64,000 bases of DNA from CBDCWO01 sp965223405 (GCA_965223405.1 CBDCWO010000006.1:3348001-3412000), one strand, 5' to 3'; counted from the stretch's first letter, positions 1 to 8,727 are shown. Notes: a model not told the origin generated them from the sequence alone. Numbers and translations are program-made.

Positions 1-326
1 TGCATTATAGCTACAGCAATAATAGGTTTGGTCATGGATGCGATCCTGAAAAGACTACTTTCGGTCATCGGCTTCCGGGTTGACATGTTTTGATAACCGT
101 AAACCTCTTTCATTAGTTTTCCCTTTTTCTCAATGCACAATACTATGCCGGCTAATTCCTGCTGGTCGACATAACGATGGTAATGATCACATAATTTCTC
201 AAATGTGATCGTTTGAGCATTTAAATAGGGTGGGAAGTTGGTAATGAATAAGAGGATAAGGAATAAAGGATAAGCATATAACCAACTGCAACCTGGTCTA
301 ATTAAATCTTGAAAATTCGATTTCAT
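1..326 (-). CDS. Beta-lactamase-family serine hydrolase, 5' part only
   Basis: The first 108 codons of a secreted serine hydrolase (class C beta-lactamase / D-alanyl-D-alanine carboxypeptidase-like fold); the rest lies beyond the left edge. Residues 1-38 give a charged N-terminus, a hydrophobic run (LFLILLFITN) and a likely cleavage after LNA, so export to the periplasm is expected. At residues 94-102 the sequence reads FRIASMTKP, the family's S-x-x-K motif with nucleophile Ser97 and general base Lys100. Substrate cannot be told from this part: the family includes penicillin-binding proteins, esterases and amidases. The gene is divergent from the GlxA-type regulator, with about 66 bp between the two starts, so they share a control region. 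The family call is firm; the function is open. Confidence 0.85.
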   Translation of the reverse strand, partial: MKSNFQDLIRPGCSWLYAYPLFLILLFITNFPPYLNAQTITFEKLCDHYHRYVDQQELAGIVLCIEKKGKLMKEVYGYQNMSTRKPMTESSLFRIASMTKPIIAVAIM

Positions 327-365
327 GTTACAAATATCTTTCACCTCACCCAAATTATCATTTTG

Positions 366-373
366 TATATTTG
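366..373 (+). promoter_or_regulatory. Bacteroidota -7 promoter box (TATATTTG)
   Basis: TATATTTG matches the TAnnTTTG consensus of Bacteroidota housekeeping promoters. It ends 19 bases before the ATG of the GlxA-type regulator, implying a 5' leader of roughly a dozen bases. No clear TTTG -33 box lies at the usual 19-21 base spacing. Confidence 0.5.
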
Positions 374-392
374 CCAATATATATAGGTATTT

Positions 393-1376
393 ATGCCAAA
401 AATGAAAACGGTTATCGTAATACCGGATGGAGAACTATTGCCAGGAGGTGTGGTTTCCAGTTATTTTCTACTGTCACAAGCGAATCAATACTTGTTATCT
501 GCCGGTCGGGCACCTGCTTTTGATCTGATCATTGCTGGAAAATCTAGTTTATCATGGGTTTATCACGGACACTTTGGAATCAAAGCAACTCCTATAGACC
601 TCGTTGATCAAGACATTGATTTGATTATTGTGCCTGGTTTTATCAGTGAGGAGATACCGGTAAAAAGGAATGATTGGTTGATTCGTTGGATGAAACATCA
701 ATACACCAGTCATCAGACGGAATTGGCCAGTATGTGTACCGGAGCTTTCCTCCTTGCAGCAACTGGAGCCTTGGATGGTAAAAAGGCAACCACGCATTGG
801 GCATTTAAACAACAGTTTTGTGCATTATTCCCTAAAGTGGAACTGGTTCCTGACAAAATTGTTACGGATGACACCGGGACTTATACTGGAGGTGGGGCTT
901 TTTCATCACTGAATTTATTATTTTACCTAATTGAAAAATTTGCCGGGAAAGAGGTATGTGTGTATCTATCAAAAATTTATCAAATAGATCTGCATCGAAA
1001 TTCGCAACGACCATTTATGATTGTCAACCAATTGTATGATCATGAAGATGAGGCGATAAAGCAATTTCAAATGTATGTCGAGCAACACTATGAGGATCAA
1101 ATAGTTATTAGCATCCTTGCCAGGAAATTTGCTTTCAGTGCCCGAACCTTAGTTCGTCGTTTTAAAAAGGCTACCGGGATTACCCCTTTGCAATATCTAC
1201 AGCAAATCAGAATGGAGGCTGCCAAAAGATTCCTTGAGAACAGCAATCTGAATATCAGTGAAATTATATATAAAATCGGTTATAAAGACGGTCCTACTTT
1301 TCGCAAAATATTCAAAAGACATACTGGATTTTCACCTCAGGTATATCGAAATAAATATCGTTTGGACATTTGGTAA
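393..1376 (+). CDS. GlxA-type AraC-family transcriptional regulator
   Basis: A 327-residue regulator with an N-terminal DJ-1/PfpI (class I glutamine amidotransferase-like) domain at about residues 5-195 and a C-terminal AraC/XylS double helix-turn-helix at about 225-325. The N-terminal domain carries the family elbow around Cys115 (ASMCTGAFLLA) followed by LDGKKATTHW, typical of GlxA-type regulators, in which this domain is thought to sense a ligand rather than act as an enzyme. The C-terminus ends with the AraC signature (ISEIIYKIGYKDGPTFRKIFKRHTGFSP). The ATG sits 19 bases after a TATATTTG box. Its divergent neighbour, a secreted serine hydrolase, is an obvious candidate target, but that is inference. 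The inducer is unknown. Confidence 0.9.
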   Translation: MPKMKTVIVIPDGELLPGGVVSSYFLLSQANQYLLSAGRAPAFDLIIAGKSSLSWVYHGHFGIKATPIDLVDQDIDLIIVPGFISEEIPVKRNDWLIRWMKHQYTSHQTELASMCTGAFLLAATGALDGKKATTHWAFKQQFCALFPKVELVPDKIVTDDTGTYTGGGAFSSLNLLFYLIEKFAGKEVCVYLSKIYQIDLHRNSQRPFMIVNQLYDHEDEAIKQFQMYVEQHYEDQIVISILARKFAFSARTLVRRFKKATGITPLQYLQQIRMEAAKRFLENSNLNISEIIYKIGYKDGPTFRKIFKRHTGFSPQVYRNKYRLDIW

Positions 1377-1604
1377 CTCGAAGCATAATTTTGTTATGGG
1401 AAGGTGGAGTTTGCCATGGATTTTCTTTAAAAATCTGACGACTCTATGCCTTTTAGGAAGTCCGGTGCTTCTATCGAAAGAAATATTTCTGCGTATAAAA
1501 AGTCTTCCTAGTTCGAAATGATTAAAAAATTCCAAATTATAGCCAATGCATTTCCAATATTATACTATTTTGGTTGTGCAGCTAAAAAGTCAAGAACAAG
1601 TACC

Positions 1605-1841
1605 ATGAAAAAAATGACCTGTAAACAATTGGGTGGAGCCTGTGATTTGGAGTTCAAAGCGAAAACCTTCGAGGAAATAGCACAAATGAGTAAAAATCAT
1701 GGTGTTGAAATGTTTCAAATAGGAGACAAGCCTCATCTGAAAGCGATGGAAGCGATGCGTGAATTGATGCATTCTCCTGAAGCTATGAAAAATTGGTTTG
1801 ACAGCAAACGAGCAGAGTTTAATGAACTTCCTGACGAATAA
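1605..1841 (+). CDS. DUF1059 family small protein
   Basis: A small protein of about 78 residues starting MKKMTCKQLGGACD, the N-terminus typical of DUF1059 proteins (C-x-x-L-G-G-x-C-D, then a helical segment FEEIAQMSKNHG). The reading frame is open back to 1518 and would add 29 residues, but homology begins at the internal ATG at 1605, so I choose that start. The conserved cysteine pair suggests metal or redox chemistry; no function is established for the family. It is longer at the C-terminus than the minimal domain, with a helical, charged tail (residues 45-78). It lies between a regulator and a convergent RNase HI gene and appears to be transcribed alone. Confidence 0.75.
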   Translation: MKKMTCKQLGGACDLEFKAKTFEEIAQMSKNHGVEMFQIGDKPHLKAMEAMRELMHSPEAMKNWFDSKRAEFNELPDE

Positions 1842-1996
1842 TTATTAGGCATTTTGAGGCTTGGTTGGATAAAAAAATAGAATGTAGCAGTAGATGAACA
1901 TTTTAGTCCACATTTCACCAAATTGACATTCACCATAAAGCTTACCTCTAAGAGTGAATAATAAATCCATGTGTTTAAATCGAAAATGATGAAGAG

Positions 1997-2620
1997 CTAT
2001 TTTCTTCCAAAATCAGCTGGAATTTCACCCCACTTTGCGGTATCCCACTTGAGAATTGGATTGTGCCAATTATTTTGATGGATCCAGGTTACGGCACGAT
2101 CCACCAGTTCAAAAATCTTTTTGTTTTTATCAGATCTGGGGATTGTCGTTTTGACTTTCTTATTTCTCAACCAACTTAGTGCAGTCCGTGAATCCGAATA
2201 GATGGGTAGGTCTCCCTGGCCGGATCTCTTAAGATAAGCCAGGGCATGTACCAGGGCTAAAAATTCTCCAAGATTATTGCTTCCCCCTAAATAGGGACCC
2301 TGACGAAATACTTCTATTTGCGTATCCGTCATAACTCCGCGGTATTCTGTTTTTCCAGGATTCCCACTACAAGCTCCATCCACACTCATACTGGGAACTA
2401 TGACATCTTTGGGAAGTGGTTGTTTTTCACCAGGGTGCAGGTTAACTTTTATCGGGTCAGGTCCTTCGGCAAATGCTTTGTTGGCTGCTTCCAAACTTTT
2501 GAATGATTTATATCGGGCATTAGGAAATCCTTTGATCTGAAGTTGACATTCTTCCCAACTGTCATAGATCCCTGGTTCATTTCCAATCCAGACTACATAA
2601 TATTTGGATTTATTCGCCAT
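1997..2620 (-). CDS. rnhA: Ribonuclease HI with N-terminal viroplasmin domain
   Basis: A 207-residue RNase HI that cleaves the RNA strand of RNA-DNA hybrids. The N-terminal 45 or so residues (YYVVWIGNEPGIYDSWEEC...YKSFKSLEAANKAF) form the caulimovirus viroplasmin/RNase H1 hybrid-binding domain. The catalytic domain follows, with acidic residues in SVDGACSGNPG, NLGEFLALVHAL, IYSDSRTAL and the C-terminal IPADFGRK. This architecture is common in Bacteroidota. A TTG two codons upstream is in frame, but the ATG at 2620 is the better start. A TATATTTG box lies 17 bases upstream. The gene is divergent from tatD, about 100 bp apart, and ends facing the DUF1059 gene. Confidence 0.92.
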   Translation of the reverse strand: MANKSKYYVVWIGNEPGIYDSWEECQLQIKGFPNARYKSFKSLEAANKAFAEGPDPIKVNLHPGEKQPLPKDVIVPSMSVDGACSGNPGKTEYRGVMTDTQIEVFRQGPYLGGSNNLGEFLALVHALAYLKRSGQGDLPIYSDSRTALSWLRNKKVKTTIPRSDKNKKIFELVDRAVTWIHQNNWHNPILKWDTAKWGEIPADFGRK

Positions 2621-2636
2621 TAACAAGAATTTGGCG

Positions 2637-2644
2637 CAAATATA
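2637..2644 (-). promoter_or_regulatory. Bacteroidota -7 promoter box for RNase HI
   Basis: On the minus strand the sequence reads TATATTTGC, an exact TAnnTTTG match. It ends 17 bases before the RNase HI ATG, implying a leader of about 10 bases. No convincing -33 TTTG is seen. Confidence 0.5.
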
Positions 2645-2720
2645 GATTTATCTGATAAAGTCATTTAATAACAAAATGTTAATTTGCCCGGCCAATGAAT
2701 TGATCTCAAAATTTAAGTCA

Positions 2721-3494
2721 ATGTTCATAGACACGCATGCACATCTTTATTTATCTCAATTTGATACCGACCGTTCTGAAATGATGATACGGGCTAGGGC
2801 AAATCAAGTGGACAAAATGCTTTTACCTAATATTGACATCAGTACCTTGCCTAAAATGTTACAACTGGTCGACGAATATCCCGGTGTTTGTTATCCTATG
2901 CTAGGACTACATCCATGTTCTGTAAATGAAAAATATCAAAGAGAACTAAGTCAATTGTATGATCAGATCGACCATTATGAATTTGTCGCTATTGGAGAAG
3001 CGGGATTGGACTTTTATTGGGATAAGTCATTTATAAGTCAACAGGAGAAGGCTTTGCTGCTACAGGCGGAATGGGCTATGGAGAAAAAGCTACCTTTGGT
3101 ATTACACACCCGGGAAGCCATTGATCGAACTACGGATCTAATCCGGCCATTAGCTAAGATGGGCCTTAGAGGTGTTTTCCATTGCTTTACCGGAAGTGTG
3201 AAACAGGCTGATCAGATTTTAGAAATGGGATTTTATTTAGGTATTGGGGGTGTTGTTACTTACAAAAACACCAATTTACGTGAAGTGCTTAAAGAAATTG
3301 GCCTTGAACGCATTGTTTTGGAGACAGATTCTCCTTATTTAGCTCCGGTGCCTAAAAGAGGAAAGAGAAATGAAAGTGGTTATTTACCCTATATTGCCGG
3401 TATAATTGCCGACGAACTCCACTGTGACATCGATGAAGTGGCATCAATTACGTCATTAAATGCAAAAAAAGTCTTCAATATCCATAAAGATTGA
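2721..3494 (+). CDS. tatD: TatD-family metal-dependent hydrolase (DNase)
   Basis: A 257-residue TIM-barrel metallohydrolase of the TatD family, whose members are 3'-5' exonucleases and DNA-repair or RNA-processing nucleases. Metal-binding motifs occur in the expected order: FIDTHAHLY (H-x-H) at the N-terminus, MLGLHP, AIGEAGLDFYWD (Glu ligand), LVLHTRE, FHCFTG and LETDSPYLAP (Asp ligand). The frame is open upstream to an ATG at 2676, but family members begin directly at M-x-(I/V)DTHAHL, so I use 2721. It is divergent from the RNase HI gene, so two nucleic-acid enzymes flank one control region. Cytoplasmic; no unusual features beyond Ala in place of the usual Ile/Val in the GExGLD motif. Confidence 0.92.
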   Translation: MFIDTHAHLYLSQFDTDRSEMMIRARANQVDKMLLPNIDISTLPKMLQLVDEYPGVCYPMLGLHPCSVNEKYQRELSQLYDQIDHYEFVAIGEAGLDFYWDKSFISQQEKALLLQAEWAMEKKLPLVLHTREAIDRTTDLIRPLAKMGLRGVFHCFTGSVKQADQILEMGFYLGIGGVVTYKNTNLREVLKEIGLERIVLETDSPYLAPVPKRGKRNESGYLPYIAGIIADELHCDIDEVASITSLNAKKVFNIHKD

Positions 3495-3679
3495 TTCTCA
3501 CTGTGTAACTTTAGAGGTGAAAATAAGCAAAGGACAAATAAGGTTTTATGATTATACACCTAAACAGGAGTTACTTTCATCTATGAAGTGAGCGCATAAA
3601 AAACTTTTGTTTTATTTGTTTTATTTGCAAATTTTGTATTTCTTTCGTGCTGGAATAAGACGAAAAGACGTATTTTTCA

Positions 3680-3764
3680 GGAGAGTTGGCCGAGCGGTTT
3701 AAGGCGCACGCCTGGAAAGCGTGTTTCCCGAGAGGGATCAAGGGTTCGAATCCCTTACTCTCCG
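3680..3764 (+). tRNA. tRNA-Ser (anticodon GGA)
   Basis: The acceptor stem GGAGAGT (3680-3686) pairs with ACTCTCC (3757-3763), with G as discriminator at 3764. The D arm holds GCCGAGCGGTTTAAGGC. The anticodon stem CACGC/GCGTG encloses the loop CTGGAAA, with anticodon GGA at 3714-3716. A long variable arm (CCC-GAGA-GGG) identifies a class II tRNA, and the T arm has AGGGTTCGAATCCCT. The 3' CCA is not encoded. It decodes UCC and UCU. Confidence 0.97.
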
Positions 3765-3843
3765 CAGGGCACGATAGCGGAAAACTCTAATGTTATTAAA
3801 ATTATTTTATTAAAATATTCATTTACAGTAAACTGAAAGGATT

Positions 3844-4566
3844 ATGCGAAAGATTATTGTTCTTCTCTTAGTATTAGTAATAGCTTCATTTGTAGGAGCT
3901 GTTGATGTAGTCGCTCAGGAAGCTGCCGGACCTTCTGGGTTTCAGGTTATTAAGGAAAAGTTTATTCAGGGTGACTGGAGGTTTATGAGCTTGGTATTGA
4001 TATGTTTGATTTTGGGATTGGCATTTTGTATTGAAAGAATTATTACTTTGAATATTGCCAGTGCAAATACCGATAAATTATTGGCTCGAATTGATGCAAG
4101 ACTACAAGAAAACGATTTGGATGGAGCTATGGAAGTAGCAAAATCGACCCCTGGACCAACTGCGAGCATTTTATACGAGGGTTTAAGAAATGGTGAAAAA
4201 GGACCGGAAGCTGTAGAAAAAGCGATTGTCAGTTATGGATCAGTACAAATGGGCCTCTTAGAAAGAGGATTGGTATGGATAGCTCTATTTATTGCAATTG
4301 CACCAATGCTGGGATTTATGGGAACGGTAATCGGGATGATCCAGGCCTTTGATAATATTGAACAAGTGGGTGACTTGTCTCCATCTGTTGTGGCCGGAGG
4401 TATTAAAGTGGCCCTGTTAACAACCGTATTTGGTTTGATTGTGGCCATTATCTTACAGATTTTTTATAATTACATTATTTCTAAAATTGATGGTATTGTC
4501 AATAAGATGGAAGATGCTTCTATCGGTTTGGTCGATATTATGGCCAAGAATAATGTATTTAAATAA
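3844..4566 (+). CDS. exbB: ExbB/TolQ/MotA-type proton channel subunit
   Basis: A 240-residue inner-membrane protein of the MotA/TolQ/ExbB family, which uses the proton gradient to energise TonB-type transport. An N-terminal hydrophobic segment (residues 4-24, ending DVVAQEA) resembles a cleavable signal, as often in Bacteroidota ExbB. It is followed by a transmembrane helix at about 45-67 and two more at about 145-170 and 185-215. The conserved block LGFMGTVIGMIQAFDNI...DLSPSVVAGGIKVALLTTVFGLIVAI is diagnostic. It is the first gene of a compact operon with a small membrane protein and two ExbD genes (gaps of 9-31 bp). Its likely clients are TonB receptors such as those in this window. Confidence 0.93.
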   Translation: MRKIIVLLLVLVIASFVGAVDVVAQEAAGPSGFQVIKEKFIQGDWRFMSLVLICLILGLAFCIERIITLNIASANTDKLLARIDARLQENDLDGAMEVAKSTPGPTASILYEGLRNGEKGPEAVEKAIVSYGSVQMGLLERGLVWIALFIAIAPMLGFMGTVIGMIQAFDNIEQVGDLSPSVVAGGIKVALLTTVFGLIVAIILQIFYNYIISKIDGIVNKMEDASIGLVDIMAKNNVFK

Positions 4567-4586
4567 TCTGCAAAAACGTAGTTGTT

Positions 4587-5069
4587 ATGTATAAAATATT
4601 GACAAAAAACGGTCAGGTTATTGCCTTCGTTACGGGGGTAGCCCTCATCGTTATCTATTTCATCATATGCCTTCCACAAATCGACGCTTTTGATTTATTG
4701 CCGAAAGAAGAACAGTGGAATTCGGATATTTTTAATTTCGGATTGAGAGCAGTGATTGCTATGGTAGCTATTTGTGCAATTCTATGGTTACTGTTTTCAC
4801 TATTCAGACTGGTTACAAGTCCAAAATCAGCAATAACTGGAATTATTACTATTGGAGTATTAGTAGTATTGTTTTTGGTCTTCAAGAGTATGGGAAGTGC
4901 GGATATGGAAGGACCCATTTCAGATACCGTTCAGAAAGCAATTCAAGAGAATAACTTTAGCGAAGCGAAAAGTACAGCGGTGAGTGGAGCACTTTGGACT
5001 ACCATCGCATTAGCAGCCCTTGCGGCTCTAAGCTTTCTAGTTTCAGAATTAATTAATGTGTTCAAATAA
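4587..5069 (+). CDS. Small integral membrane protein in the exbB-exbD operon
   Basis: A 160-residue protein with four predicted membrane segments (about residues 11-30, 50-72, 80-102 and 132-155). I recognise no catalytic motif. It begins 20 bp after exbB and ends 9 bp before exbD, so it is co-transcribed with them. A membrane protein at this position between exbB and paired exbD genes is a recurrent arrangement in Bacteroidota, which suggests an accessory or assembly role in the TonB-energising complex; that role is inference from position only. The hydrophilic loop near residues 105-130 (SADMEGPISDTVQKAIQENNF) is probably outside the membrane. Confidence 0.8.
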   Translation: MYKILTKNGQVIAFVTGVALIVIYFIICLPQIDAFDLLPKEEQWNSDIFNFGLRAVIAMVAICAILWLLFSLFRLVTSPKSAITGIITIGVLVVLFLVFKSMGSADMEGPISDTVQKAIQENNFSEAKSTAVSGALWTTIALAALAALSFLVSELINVFK

Positions 5070-5078
5070 ATATTTGTC

Positions 5079-5639
5079 ATGGCTTTTAAAAGCAACAGCA
5101 GAAACCGGATGAGCAATGAGATCAATGCGGGCTCAATGGCCGACATTGCTTTTTTGCTATTGATCTTCTTTCTGGTCACCACCACGATCGTGGAAGATAA
5201 AGGGGTATTGGTGAAATTACCGGTTTGGTCTGAAGAACCTCCTGAAAATCTAAAGTTGAATTCCAGGAATGTTTTTTCTGTATTGGTAAATGCTCAAAAT
5301 GAGTTGCTAGTGAGAGGTGAGCCAGTAAAAATCAGGGAACTCAAGGAAAAGACCAAGGAGTTTATCACCAATCCGGGAAATCGTGAGGATCTGGCCGAAA
5401 GCCCAAAGAATGCCATTATTTCTTTGAAGAATGACCGGGGAACTAAATATAAGACTTATTTGGAAGTCTATAATGAATTAATGGCAGCCTACAATGAACT
5501 GAGAAATGACCTGGCATTAAAAAAATTCAATACGCAATATGAGTTTTTACCCAGGTCACAAAGGTTGGAAATCAATCAAGAAATTCCTTTAGTACTTTCA
5601 GAGGCTGAACCTACTTCGTTTGGAGAAGAAAGTCAATAG
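5079..5639 (+). CDS. exbD: ExbD/TolR-family biopolymer transport protein (first copy)
   Basis: A 186-residue ExbD/TolR protein with a short basic cytoplasmic N-terminus, one transmembrane helix (MADIAFLLLIFFLVTTTI, about residues 24-42) and a periplasmic domain. The helix contains the conserved Asp (MAD) expected to carry protons with ExbB. The periplasmic domain is longer than that of enterobacterial ExbD (about 140 residues in total) and has a charged region around residues 90-130. It is followed 31 bp later by a second exbD, so the complex may contain ExbD heteromers. The operon context is clear; the specific TonB partner is not encoded nearby. Confidence 0.9.
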   Translation: MAFKSNSRNRMSNEINAGSMADIAFLLLIFFLVTTTIVEDKGVLVKLPVWSEEPPENLKLNSRNVFSVLVNAQNELLVRGEPVKIRELKEKTKEFITNPGNREDLAESPKNAIISLKNDRGTKYKTYLEVYNELMAAYNELRNDLALKKFNTQYEFLPRSQRLEINQEIPLVLSEAEPTSFGEESQ

Positions 5640-5670
5640 GAATAATTTGTTAAATTAGAACTGTGATATA

Positions 5671-6138
5671 ATGTCAAAATTTGCTAAAAAAAGGGGAAAA
5701 TCCTCACCGGCTATTTCTACCGCTTCACTACCGGATATCATCTTTATGTTGTTATTTTTCTTTATGGTGGTTACCGTCTTACGTACTTCAGAGTTGAAAG
5801 TATCTGTAAATACTCCTCAGGCCACTGAATTGACCAAACTGGAAAAGAAATCTTTGGTGCACTATATCTATGTAGGCAGACCAATGAAAAAATACCAGGA
5901 TGTATATGGTACCGCACCTCAAATTCAACTGGGTGACAAGTTTGCCGAGAAATGGGAAATTCCTGCCTTTGTCGAAGAACACCGAGTTAAAGTAGGTGAA
6001 AAAATGACTCCCGCTATCATAACCTCCTTGCGAGCAGACGGAGATATTACCATGGGAGTCATTACAGATGTAAAAACTCAATTGCGGCGTTCCGGACAAT
6101 ATAAAGTAAATTATTCCGCGAAAAAGCGCGCTAATTGA
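5671..6138 (+). CDS. exbD: ExbD/TolR-family biopolymer transport protein (second copy)
   Basis: A 155-residue ExbD paralogue, last gene of the operon. A basic N-terminus (SKFAKKRGKSSP) precedes a single membrane helix, LPDIIFMLLFFFMVVTVL (about residues 20-38), which keeps the conserved membrane Asp, and a periplasmic domain. It is clearly diverged from the preceding copy in its periplasmic part (for example YIYVGRPMKKYQDVYG), so this is an old duplication with probable specialisation rather than a recent tandem repeat. The C-terminus is rich in Lys and Arg (YSAKKRAN). No terminator-like hairpin is evident after the stop. Confidence 0.9.
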   Translation: MSKFAKKRGKSSPAISTASLPDIIFMLLFFFMVVTVLRTSELKVSVNTPQATELTKLEKKSLVHYIYVGRPMKKYQDVYGTAPQIQLGDKFAEKWEIPAFVEEHRVKVGEKMTPAIITSLRADGDITMGVITDVKTQLRRSGQYKVNYSAKKRAN

Positions 6139-6673
6139 CCTGAATAATAACTTTCGCAAATTACCAGAAAAGGGAGTAGGCATGTATTTGTTTGTTCTCT
6201 TTTTTTATTGACTTTTGCAGAGCTATCCCGTGAGAGATTTATTGAAAATAGGCCATACGGATTTATGCTAACCGGATCTCATTGTGCTGGATTTGAATAC
6301 CTGTTGGAGTTTCAAGAAGTGCGGAATTTTCAGAAAAACACTATTAAAAGCAGTTTGTCAGCATTAATACATTGTTGCTATAGCTATGATCTGATTGGAA
6401 TTCTCTTTTGTTTTGCTTCTTGATATGTCGAGGTTAAATCTATACGGACTAACGTAAAAATTTTCAAACCATTATTGGTTTGTTTACCGGATGATCAAAT
6501 TCTTGGATGTCAATTTGGAAAAGATTAAAAGGTATCATTGGAATAATCGACATTACTCTGTTTTGAGCCTGTATTTATTCTGTTACTTGAGCGCGAATAT
6601 TGAAAGTAATGAGAGAAATCATTGATGTCAAAATCCACTAGCTTTATTTTCTCTCCCATAAAATTAGGCTCCT
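6139..6673. other. Intergenic region without a recognisable gene
   Basis: 535 bases between the exbD operon and the beta-propeller lipoprotein. Only a 71-codon frame without recognisable family features is present. It has no tRNA, strong hairpin or exact TAnnTTTG box placed to serve the next gene. I see nothing further. Confidence 0.5.
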
Positions 6674-7684
6674 ATGAAAATATTATTTTTCTTATTATTT
6701 ATATATATGCTTTTTTCATGTGACAAAAAGCCTGTTGGAATGGAAAGTCTGAATTCTACTGAATTAGTTCCGGTTGAATGCAGGTCGAGCATAAATGATT
6801 CAATTTTTTTTTCAGATCATATTATGCATCCATCCATCAAATATGGTCGTTTGATCATACCGGATGTTAAAGCAGATAAGTGCTTTTTGTTAACTAAAAA
6901 TTTTGACCTTTTAACGGTTATCGGTAAAGGAACTGGAAAAGGACCGCTGGAATTTAGCTTTACAAGTAATGCCAATTTGTTGAAAAATAGAATTGATATT
7001 TTCGATGATGGAAATCAAAAAATATCTGTTTTTAATTACAGTGGCGAATTGCTCAATGAAATCAAATATCCTTTTCAAGAAACCATGACCGACAGGGTGG
7101 CTAGTCTGGAAGACTCTTCTTTTTTGCTTCTAAGTACTAAAAAGGAGCACCCAATCCAGCATGTAGATATTAATGGAAATATTATCAATTCATTTGGAGA
7201 GTTTGTGCCTGCAAAAGATGCTAGACATAAAAGTGCAATTAATCCGCGATTTATCATTTGGTCTCAATACAATCAAATTTTTACCGTATACCTGGACAGA
7301 CCGGTAATAGAACGATTTTCTTTAAACGGTCAGTTATTGGAGAAGGTTATGTTACATGATTTGTTCGGTTATCATTTAGAGGTTGTTGATAAGGAGTACG
7401 AAGAGGATGGTAACAATAAGTATGCCACCATAATTCTCTTCCGAGATGTCTATTATGCTCAGTCAAAAATTTACTTGCTTTTTTGGGGAGATTACCATCC
7501 GGTCAATAGTGATCAAATATTAGTATTGGAAGACGATGGTGAAAAATTGGAAATTGAAGGAGTTATCAAACTGAATGTCGCTAGAGAAGGTAGTGGCTCA
7601 TTTTCGACGATGTGTACCGATGGCCAAGATTTGTTTGCATTTGATCGCGTTACGGCTGAAATATGTAAGTATAAGCTGAATTAG
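6674..7684 (+). CDS. 6-bladed beta-propeller lipoprotein (BF3164-like)
   Basis: A 336-residue exported lipoprotein. The N-terminus MKILFFLLFIYMLFSCDKK gives a lipobox with Cys16. The rest is beta-rich and fits the 6-bladed propeller family typified by Bacteroides BF3164. Characteristic phrases are IGKGTGKGPLEFSF (residues 78-91), then repeated hydrophobic strand pairs separated by G-D/N turns. No enzyme is known for the family; members are thought to bind ligands at the outer membrane. The gene is isolated, with 535 bp before it and a convergent DUF4293 gene after it, so context gives no substrate. Confidence 0.75.
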   Translation: MKILFFLLFIYMLFSCDKKPVGMESLNSTELVPVECRSSINDSIFFSDHIMHPSIKYGRLIIPDVKADKCFLLTKNFDLLTVIGKGTGKGPLEFSFTSNANLLKNRIDIFDDGNQKISVFNYSGELLNEIKYPFQETMTDRVASLEDSSFLLLSTKKEHPIQHVDINGNIINSFGEFVPAKDARHKSAINPRFIIWSQYNQIFTVYLDRPVIERFSLNGQLLEKVMLHDLFGYHLEVVDKEYEEDGNNKYATIILFRDVYYAQSKIYLLFWGDYHPVNSDQILVLEDDGEKLEIEGVIKLNVAREGSGSFSTMCTDGQDLFAFDRVTAEICKYKLN

Positions 7685-7940
7685 ATTTAATAAATCAATA
7701 AGATTATCTGTAAATAAATCAATTGTTCATTCTACACTATGGTTACAAGATATCAATATACACAGCAGAATTCTTAAGGCTCAGATCTATTAGGGCCTAT
7801 GGGATGGACAGCCGAATCAATCGGATATTAGGGCAGTATAAGCACTTGGATAAAGTTGAAAACTTAAGAATATCCAACTCGGGAATTGAAAATTGCAGTT
7901 TATCTTGTCCAGTTTCAAGATTATGGGACCAACGAGGATA

Positions 7941-8381
7941 TCACCTCAACCGATCCATTGATTTTACCAATTTATCATCTTTAGAAATATTTCTTTTCGC
8001 TAAAAAGCTAAATACCAATGCCAATATGGGCATGGCTAATCCAAACTGTTCTTTAACATCTACGGATTGAACAGCTGGCTCTTGAGTTGCATTAAGATAA
8101 ACTATAACTCCCACTAAAGGAATGAAGATACATATCATGATTAGGAAATAAGTAAACCGAATCTGAAGGGTTCGATTATTGTACATAAATATACCTCCGA
8201 CGGCCAGAAGACACCCTAATGCTGTCAATATCAACATGGCAGTATGATCATGGATATTAAACAATCCGTCTTGTAAAATACCCTCTCCACTACTTTTTGA
8301 AGAGCCAAAAGGTAAAACAAACAGCAATCCTAAACAAACAGCTGTCAGAAGTAAAAATATCGATTGAATTCGTTGGATCAT
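7941..8381 (-). CDS. DUF4293 family membrane protein
   Basis: A 146-residue inner-membrane protein with the DUF4293 N-terminus MIQRIQSIFLLLTAVCLGLLF. Four membrane helices are predicted (about residues 5-25, 45-65, 75-95 and 112-135), followed by a short basic tail. The frame extends 24 codons further upstream, but the family starts at MIQRIQ, so the start is at 8381. The family is conserved across Bacteroidota and has no assigned function. Its 3' end faces the 3' end of the propeller lipoprotein gene, with about 256 bp between them in which I see no gene. Confidence 0.85.
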   Translation of the reverse strand: MIQRIQSIFLLLTAVCLGLLFVLPFGSSKSSGEGILQDGLFNIHDHTAMLILTALGCLLAVGGIFMYNNRTLQIRFTYFLIMICIFIPLVGVIVYLNATQEPAVQSVDVKEQFGLAMPILALVFSFLAKRNISKDDKLVKSMDRLR

Positions 8382-8727
8382 CACACAAAACTTAAAATGA
8401 TTTGAAAGCCCAAAAATATAAAAATTCAACGCATTGGGATTGGTGTATGCCATCCTATTTTGGAAATACCGTTGTAGATTGATACCAATTAATCATTCAT
8501 TCTCAATACTTCTTACAATCTTCTCATCATGATTATAATATTTCCAATCTTATTTGCTTCTTTGCAACATCAGCCGTATGTTTCTTTGATCAATAAAGCA
8601 CAAATAAGCTGATCTACAAGAAGATATATAACGATCAGTTCAAGTAAAAAGGTGAAAGCGCTTTACTAACTTTGAATCTTTCATGGCCAATTTTAGTTCT
8701 ATATCAAGTAAATGTAATAACGACTAG
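8382..8727. other. Intergenic region between DUF4293 and OstA-like genes
   Basis: 346 bases of AT-rich sequence between divergent genes. It contains a TAACTTTG box at 8667-8674 oriented toward the OstA-like gene. No further gene or RNA is recognisable. Confidence 0.5.
8667..8674 (+). promoter_or_regulatory. Possible -7 box (TAACTTTG) for the OstA-like operon
   Basis: TAACTTTG fits TAnnTTTG and lies 53 bases before the OstA-like ATG, implying a leader of about 45 bases. There is no matching -33 TTTG, so the call is tentative. Confidence 0.35.

Noticed and set aside
1518..1604. Extended N-terminus of the DUF1059 protein
   Set aside because: The additional 29 residues look somewhat like a lipoprotein signal (YYFGCAA), but family members start at MKKMTCKQLGG and the added part has no conservation that I recognise.
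6208..6423. 71-codon frame between exbD and the propeller lipoprotein
   Set aside because: No recognisable family or signal peptide and no promoter box; composition resembles random intergenic sequence.
7723..8070. 115-codon plus-strand frame
   Set aside because: Its 3' half lies antisense to the DUF4293 gene, which has clear family features; the remainder shows no protein-like pattern.
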